Shown piece by piece: positions 15,454-19,198 of a stretch of 19,198 nucleotides of DNA. The notes under the pieces were generated by a model. It did not search any database. It saw only the letters and a program-made list of their open reading frames with translations, and was not told the DNA's origin. How positions within the stretch are numbered: the stretch's first letter is position 1; the number at the start of each line of letters is the position of its first letter. Origin of the DNA: Pararoseburia sp963661325 (lineage in GTDB: Bacteria > Bacillota > Clostridia > Lachnospirales > Lachnospiraceae); the NCBI GenBank assembly GCA_963661325.1, contig CAVLBP010000039.1, positions 1 to 19,198 on the forward strand, in the 5' to 3' direction. The position numbers were made by a program, and so were the translations under genes.

Positions 15454-16431
15454 ATGGCAGTAACAATTTTAAAGGCAGTGGTCGTACTGATCATTGGTTT
15501 TGTACTATTAGTAAAGGGAGCAGACTTCTTTGTGGAGGGTGCTTCTTCGGTCGCAAAGATGTTAAAGGTTCCATCACTCATCATCGGTATGACGATTGTG
15601 GCAATGGGAACCAGTTTACCGGAGACATCCGTAAGTATCGCGGCATCCATGAACAACCAGAATACACTTGCGGTCAGCAATGTTGTCGGATCCAATATCT
15701 TTAACCTGATGGTCGTACTTGGTATCTGTGCATTGATCTCAGAACTACAGGTCAGCCGTGATGTATTAAAAAGAGACTATCCGTTTTCTGTTCTCTGCGC
15801 GATCATCCTCTTGATCGCCGGTGTCATTGGAATGACTTTGGGTCGTGCGGACGGAATCATCTTTTTGGTTATTTTTGCATGCTTTATCTTTTATCTGATC
15901 AAGAGCGCACTGGACGCCAGAAAGCGTGGCGAGATCTCAGAAAAAGAGCGTGAAATGAATGAAGAAATGAGTGAGATGGAGGATCTTCCGGTCTGGAAAT
16001 GCATTCTCTATATTGTAGGTGGAGCCATTGCCATCAAGTATGGCGGAGATTGGGTTGTAGATTCTGCGTCTACGATCGCGACCAGTTTTGGTATCAGTGC
16101 GACATTGGTAGGTCTTACGATCTGTTCCGTTGGTACAAGCCTGCCGGAACTTGTGACATCTATCGTTGCAGCAAGAAAGAATGAACTGGACATGGCAGTT
16201 GGTAATGTCGTTGGATCCAATGTATTCAATATTCTGATGGTACTTGGTATCGCCGCAACCGTAAGTCCGATTGCATTTTTGACAGAGAATATCATTGATA
16301 TTGTAGTGCTTTTGGTATTCTCGCTGATCACATGGCTTCTTTGCATAACCAAGAAGAAGTTGAGCAAAAAAGAAGGTATTTTAATGCTGACGCTATATGT
16401 GATCTATCTGGTTTATATTTGTGTGAGATAA
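15454..16431 (+). CDS. CaCA-family cation antiporter (YrbG/CaxA-like)
   Basis: Membrane antiporter of the calcium:cation antiporter superfamily, 325 residues with about ten hydrophobic segments. It has the two inverted alpha repeats of the family: GTSLPET (52-58) with NVVGSNIFN (77-85), and GTSLPEL (227-233) with NVVGSNVFN (251-259). The acidic residues E57 and E232 are the expected ion ligands. A charged cytoplasmic loop (KRGEISEKEREMNEEMSEME) separates the halves. The start at 15454 follows AGGAGG (15441-15446) by 7 bases. Only 33 bases separate it from mntP with no terminator, so it should be under the manganese riboswitch. The family usually exchanges Ca2+ for Na+ or H+; a role in Mn2+ export is an inference from context. 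Confidence 0.93.
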   Translation: MAVTILKAVVVLIIGFVLLVKGADFFVEGASSVAKMLKVPSLIIGMTIVAMGTSLPETSVSIAASMNNQNTLAVSNVVGSNIFNLMVVLGICALISELQVSRDVLKRDYPFSVLCAIILLIAGVIGMTLGRADGIIFLVIFACFIFYLIKSALDARKRGEISEKEREMNEEMSEMEDLPVWKCILYIVGGAIAIKYGGDWVVDSASTIATSFGISATLVGLTICSVGTSLPELVTSIVAARKNELDMAVGNVVGSNVFNILMVLGIAATVSPIAFLTENIIDIVVLLVFSLITWLLCITKKKLSKKEGILMLTLYVIYLVYICVR

Positions 16432-16445
16432 AATGAGAAAATGCT

Positions 16446-16474
16446 TTGACATGATTGATACATGATGCTAATAT
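16446..16474 (+). promoter_or_regulatory. Plus-strand promoter of a small RNA
   Basis: TTGACA (16446-16451) and TAATAT (16469-16474) are 17 bases apart, with TG just ahead of the -10 box (extended -10). It faces the minus-strand promoter at 16771-16799, and no open reading frame follows it. Confidence 0.75.
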
Positions 16475-16480
16475 AATAAT

Positions 16481-16566
16481 AGAAAAGGTGCTACCGATAG
16501 ACGGTTAGTCCCTTGCTATTTAGAATGATGAAAATAGTCGCCTAAGGACGTAGGGCGGCTATTTTT
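16481..16566 (+). ncRNA. Putative antitoxin RNA of a type I toxin-antitoxin locus
   Basis: A transcript of about 85 bases is predicted from the promoter at 16446-16474 to the terminator at 16531-16566. It overlaps the 3' end of the minus-strand toxin mRNA through the shared terminator. Its AGTCCCT (16507-16513) is complementary to the toxin leader segment at 16717-16723. Its 5' end, GGTGCTACC (16487-16495) and GGTTAGTCC (16503-16511), is repeated as the same sequence near the 5' end of the toxin mRNA. The layout matches par/fst and txpA/ratA-like loci. No coding potential is seen. Confidence 0.65.
16531..16566. terminator. Shared bidirectional terminator
   Basis: Arms AAAATAGTCGCC (16531-16542) and GGCGGCTATTTT (16554-16565) pair with one G-U, flanked by A-run and T-run so that it works on both strands. 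The stop codon of the minus-strand peptide gene lies in one arm. Confidence 0.85.
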
Positions 16567-16657
16567 GCGTTTTATGATTATCCTTACCAAAGGAATATCC
16601 TATTCCGAAGCAGGTTAAGCCGAAACTCACTACTGCAATGAAATCCAAAATACTCAT
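16559..16657 (-). CDS. Small hydrophobic peptide, putative type I holin-like toxin
   Basis: A 32-residue peptide starting MSILDFIAVVSF, with one hydrophobic membrane span (about residues 3-23, including FGLTCFGIGY) and a polar basic tail ending KDNHKTQK. This shape is typical of Fst/TxpA/holin-like type I toxins that insert into the inner membrane. The start ATG at 16657 follows GGAGGG (minus strand, 16666-16671) by 8 bases. It has its own consensus promoter (16771-16799) and a roughly 100-base structured leader, and it ends in a terminator shared with a convergent small RNA. I do not recognise a specific named family member. Toxicity is inferred from architecture. Confidence 0.75.
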   Translation of the reverse strand: MSILDFIAVVSFGLTCFGIGYSFGKDNHKTQK

Positions 16658-16764
16658 TGGCTTAGCCCTCCTTTCCACGTATTCCCTTTCAGGTTTCTAT
16701 GTAGTCAGAGGGTCACAGTCCCTCTGTTGAAGGACTAACCGCCTACCATCATGGTAGCACCCAT
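16658..16764 (-). ncRNA. Structured 5' leader of the toxin-like mRNA
   Basis: Reading from the minus-strand start near 16764, the leader opens with GGTGCTACC and forms a 5' hairpin, CTACC-ATGAT-GGTAG. A second hairpin CAGAGGG-N7-CCCTCTG lies at 16706-16726. These resemble the 5' helix and antitoxin-target stems known to hold back translation and stabilise mRNA in fst-type systems. The loop-side AGGGACT could pair with the opposing small RNA. Confidence 0.55.
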
Positions 16765-16770
16765 AGATCG

Positions 16771-16799
16771 ATTATAGCAATGGATAGGTATAGTGTCAA
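16771..16799 (-). promoter_or_regulatory. Minus-strand promoter of the toxin-like gene
   Basis: On the minus strand a perfect TTGACA (16794-16799) and a perfect TATAAT (16771-16776) are separated by the ideal 17 bases, giving a strong predicted promoter with a start near 16764. Confidence 0.88.
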
Positions 16800-16818
16800 T
16801 CGTGAAAACGATGATCTA

Positions 16819-16850
16819 TTGTTTAAAAAAGAATAATTTTGGGATATAAT
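16819..16850 (+). promoter_or_regulatory. Promoter of the cdd operon
   Basis: A perfect TATAAT lies at 16845-16850. The -35 is weak (TTGTTT at 16819-16824 with a 20-base gap, or TTTAAA at 16822-16827 with 17). Transcription would begin at about 16857, the A of the cdd start codon. The palindrome ATCGT-GAAA-ACGAT (16799-16812) lies just upstream. Confidence 0.6.
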
Positions 16851-16856
16851 AAGACC

Positions 16857-17285
16857 ATGAAAAACACAGAGATTGTAAGTCTGATAGAAAATGCTATCGA
16901 GGCGAGAAAAAATGCATATACGCCCTATTCCCACTTCGCTGTCGGGGCGGCACTTTTGGGAAAAAGCGGCAGGATCTACACAGGATGCAATATTGAAAAT
17001 GCGGCATACACACCGACAAACTGTGCTGAGCGGACAGCGTTTTTTAAGGCAATCAGCCAGGGCGAGCGGGAATTTTCTGCCATTGCTATTGTGGGTGGCA
17101 GAGCAGATATGACTTGTGCGCAGATCTGTCCGCCGTGTGGTGTCTGTCGCCAGGTCATGCGGGAATTTTGTCAGGATGATTTTTTGATCTATCTGGGAAA
17201 GCAGACGCCGGAGGGCGAGATTTTTTACCAGACGATGACATTAGGGGAACTTTTACCGGAAAGTTTTGGACCGGATAATCTATAA
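16857..17285 (+). CDS. cdd: Cytidine deaminase
   Basis: Converts cytidine and deoxycytidine to uridine and deoxyuridine in pyrimidine salvage (EC 3.5.4.5). The 142-residue protein matches the short tetrameric bacterial type. It has the zinc site C56-A57-E58 (NCAERTAF), with E58 as proton shuttle and C94 and C97 (PCGVC) as the other ligands, plus the substrate region GCNIENAAY. The start at 16857 gives the normal N-terminus. An ATG at 16839 precedes the -10 box and is rejected. No Shine-Dalgarno is seen in front of 16857, and the promoter places the transcript start there, so the mRNA may be leaderless. It is followed by uridine phosphorylase, which uses the product. Confidence 0.97.
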   Translation: MKNTEIVSLIENAIEARKNAYTPYSHFAVGAALLGKSGRIYTGCNIENAAYTPTNCAERTAFFKAISQGEREFSAIAIVGGRADMTCAQICPPCGVCRQVMREFCQDDFLIYLGKQTPEGEIFYQTMTLGELLPESFGPDNL

Positions 17286-17293
17286 CATGAGCC

Positions 17294-17329
17294 AAAGGGG
17301 ACACTCCATGTGGCAAAAGAAACGTCCCT
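17294..17329 (+). repeat. Palindromic intergenic element between cdd and udp
   Basis: GGGGAC near 17297 and GTCCC near 17324 pair at the ends of a segment of about 35 bases whose centre includes CTCCATGTGGCAAAAGAAAC. From memory, similar GGGAC...GTCCC units with a CAAAAGAAAC core occur as dispersed repeats in Clostridia, perhaps moved by RAYT-type transposases. I cannot confirm copies here. Confidence 0.4.
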
Positions 17330-17345
17330 GAAAAGGAGGTAGCGT

Positions 17346-18128
17346 ATGGTTGATTACACAGAAGGGTCTGGCAAACAGTATCACACGGGGATCGGACCGG
17401 AAGACATTGGAAAATATGTGATCCTGCCGGGAGATCCCAAGCGTTGTGCCAAGATCGCAGAACATTTTACGGATGCCCGTCTGGTGGCAGACAGCAGAGA
17501 GTTTGTTACATACACAGGGACGCTGGATGGGGAAAAGGTCAGTGTGACCTCTACCGGGATCGGCGGACCATCGGCAGCCATTGCCCTTGAGGAATTGTCG
17601 AAGGCAGGTGCGCATACCTTTATCCGTGTGGGTACTTGCGGTGGCATGCAGCAGGATGTATGTGGCGGTGATATTGTGATCGCTAGCGGGGCTGTCCGTA
17701 TGGAGGGAACCAGCCGGGAATATGCACCGATCGAGTATCCGGCAGTACCGGATGTCGATGTCATGCATGCCCTGATACAGGCGGCAAAAGGCAAAAAGAT
17801 CACATATCACGCCGGTGTTGTCCAGTGCAAGGACTCTTTTTTCGGACAGCATGAGCCGGAGGTCATGCCGGTATCCTATGAACTGGAGAATAAATGGCAG
17901 GCATGGCTTCGGATGGGCTGCCTGGCATCCGAGATGGAGTCTGCGGCACTCTTTATTGCAGGCAGTTTTCTGCATGTGCGCGTGGGATCCTGCTTTTTGG
18001 TCGTTGCCAATCAGGAGCGTGCCAAGTTTGGACTTTCCAATGCACAGGTACATGATACGGAACTGGCGATTGAGACAGCCGTGGAAGCCCTGCGTATTTT
18101 GATCGCTGAGGACAAAGAATCACAATAG
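17346..18128 (+). CDS. udp: Uridine phosphorylase
   Basis: Splits uridine with phosphate into uracil and ribose 1-phosphate (EC 2.4.2.3). The 260-residue protein belongs to the nucleoside phosphorylase I family. The phosphate-binding motif PGDPKR is at 28-33, TGIGGPS at 70-76, then GTCGG, the base-recognition region SFFGQHEPE, and the ribose-binding EMES at 196-199. Length and the GQ-E motif favour uridine phosphorylase over purine nucleoside phosphorylase, which is close in fold. The ATG at 17346 follows AAAAGGAGG with 6-base spacing. It sits 60 bases after cdd and 15 before deoB, so product ribose 1-phosphate flows directly to the next enzyme. Confidence 0.93.
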   Translation: MVDYTEGSGKQYHTGIGPEDIGKYVILPGDPKRCAKIAEHFTDARLVADSREFVTYTGTLDGEKVSVTSTGIGGPSAAIALEELSKAGAHTFIRVGTCGGMQQDVCGGDIVIASGAVRMEGTSREYAPIEYPAVPDVDVMHALIQAAKGKKITYHAGVVQCKDSFFGQHEPEVMPVSYELENKWQAWLRMGCLASEMESAALFIAGSFLHVRVGSCFLVVANQERAKFGLSNAQVHDTELAIETAVEALRILIAEDKESQ

Positions 18129-18143
18129 AAAGAAGGAAGGACC

Positions 18144-19198
18144 ATGAGCACTTATCAGAGAGTTTTTGTCATTGTCATGGATTCACTTGGCATTGGCGCC
18201 ATGCCGGATTCGGAAAAATTCGGTGACTTTGGTGTGGACACTTTGGGTCATATTGCCGAGCGTATGGAGACTTTTACCATACCAAATCTTCAGCGTCTTG
18301 GCATGGCAAATCTAAAGCCTATAGATAAAGTAGATCCGGTAGAAAACCCTCTTGCCTACTATGCACCCCTGCGTGAAAAAAGCAATGGCAAGGATACCAT
18401 GACCGGACATTGGGAGATGACGGGGATTGAGACGACAAAACCATTCATCACCTTCACAGAACATGGTTTTCCGCCGGAACTCATCAAGGAGTTGGAGGAG
18501 CGCACCGGTCGCCATATCATTGGCAACAAGGCGGCAAGTGGTACAGAGATCTTAGACGAGTTGGGAGAAGAAGAGATTGAAAAAGGTCATCTGATCGTCT
18601 ATACATCTGCAGATTCCGTATTGCAGATCTGTGGTAATGAGGAGACTATGGGACTGGAAAATCTCTATCACTACTGTGAGATCGCAAGAGAACTCACCAT
18701 GAAAGACGAGTGGCGGGTAGGACGTGTGATCGCAAGACCCTATGTGGGAAAGAAAAAGGGTCAATTTGTCCGTACCAGCAACCGACATGATTATGCCTTG
18801 GAGCCTACGGGAAAGACAGTTTTGAACAGTTTAAAAGATGCGGGATTTGACGTGATCTCTGTTGGCAAGATCAATGATATTTTTGTTGGTCAGGGTATCA
18901 CGGAAAGCAATCGATCCAAGAGCAGTGTGCATGGCATGGAGCAGACCATCGAGATCGCAAAGCGCGATTTTTGCGGGCTATGCTTTGTCAATCTGGTGGA
19001 TTTTGATGCTCTTTGGGGGCACAGACGCAATCCGATCGGTTATGGACAGGAGATCGAGCGGTTTGATGTCAAATTGGGGCAACTGCTTTCCGTGCTTCGG
19101 GAGGATGACCTTTTGATCATCACGGCAGATCATGGAAATGATCCAACCTATACCGGTACAGACCATACCAGAGAAAAGGTGCCGTTTCTTGCATATTC
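18144..19198 (+). CDS. deoB: Phosphopentomutase, 3' end cut by window
   Basis: Interconverts ribose 1-phosphate and ribose 5-phosphate (and the deoxy forms), linking nucleoside breakdown to the pentose phosphate pathway (EC 5.4.2.7). About 351 residues are present of a usual 390 or so, open to the window end with no stop. The alkaline-phosphatase-type metal sites are visible: D13 in VIVMDSLGIG, the phosphorylated threonine region GKDTMTGHWEMTG (T85 to T87), VDFDALWGHRRNP, TADHGND, and TGTDHTREKVPF near the end. The start at 18144 follows AGAAGGAAGG closely. It lies 15 bases after udp in the same operon. Confidence 0.96.
   Translation, partial: MSTYQRVFVIVMDSLGIGAMPDSEKFGDFGVDTLGHIAERMETFTIPNLQRLGMANLKPIDKVDPVENPLAYYAPLREKSNGKDTMTGHWEMTGIETTKPFITFTEHGFPPELIKELEERTGRHIIGNKAASGTEILDELGEEEIEKGHLIVYTSADSVLQICGNEETMGLENLYHYCEIARELTMKDEWRVGRVIARPYVGKKKGQFVRTSNRHDYALEPTGKTVLNSLKDAGFDVISVGKINDIFVGQGITESNRSKSSVHGMEQTIEIAKRDFCGLCFVNLVDFDALWGHRRNPIGYGQEIERFDVKLGQLLSVLREDDLLIITADHGNDPTYTGTDHTREKVPFLAY

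Noticed and set aside
17309..17332. Tiny frame beginning ATGTGG between cdd and udp
   Set aside because: It would encode only seven residues, has no ribosome site, and is better explained as part of the palindromic element.
17280..18053. 257-codon open frame on the minus strand opposite udp
   Set aside because: The plus strand encodes an unmistakable uridine phosphorylase with ribosome site and operon context; the reverse frame has no motif.
1..19198. CRISPR array, prophage, insertion sequence, tRNA or rRNA genes
   Set aside because: No regularly spaced repeats, transposase or phage genes, or tRNA/rRNA sequences were seen on either strand.

Overview
The window reads as chromosomal DNA of a low-to-mid-GC Firmicute, most likely a gut Lachnospiraceae-type Clostridium relative. 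The reasons are strong GGAGG ribosome sites, TTGACA/TATAAT promoters, a T-box leader on tyrS, a yybP-ykoY riboswitch on mntP, intracellular GH78 rhamnosidases paired with GPH symporters and AraC regulators, and a small type I toxin-like locus. The species cannot be named from the sequence alone.

Positions 1-11100 form a rhamnoside-utilisation region. It holds a GH78 alpha-L-rhamnosidase (120-2753), an AraC-family regulator (2826-3992), a second divergent GH78 enzyme (4094-6685), a GPH-type sugar symporter (6946-8436), a convergent AraC regulator (9581-8508, minus strand) and a second GPH symporter (9707-11092) divergent from it. Neither rhamnosidase has a signal peptide. The implied scheme is uptake of small rhamnosides by the symporters, cytoplasmic cleavage, and control by the two AraC proteins. 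No rhamnose isomerase, kinase or aldolase gene is present here. A tandem repeat array just upstream of the gph1 promoter is the best candidate operator.

Positions 11164-12313 hold an XRE-type repressor with a palindrome inside its own promoter. It overlaps a nucleotidyltransferase-fold protein, a layout typical of toxin-antitoxin or abortive-infection modules. The second gene is interrupted by a 60-N assembly gap.

Positions 12303-16431 hold housekeeping and ion-handling genes under RNA control. A tyrosine T-box precedes tyrS, followed closely by a PAP2 phosphatase. A manganese riboswitch then precedes mntP and a CaCA-family cation antiporter.

Positions 16432-16800 hold no large gene but look like a compact type I toxin-antitoxin locus. 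Two face-to-face promoters, a shared bidirectional terminator and a 32-residue hydrophobic peptide gene on the minus strand are all visible. Positions 16857-19198 are a pyrimidine nucleoside salvage operon: cdd (possibly leaderless), uridine phosphorylase and phosphopentomutase. The last gene runs off the window end.
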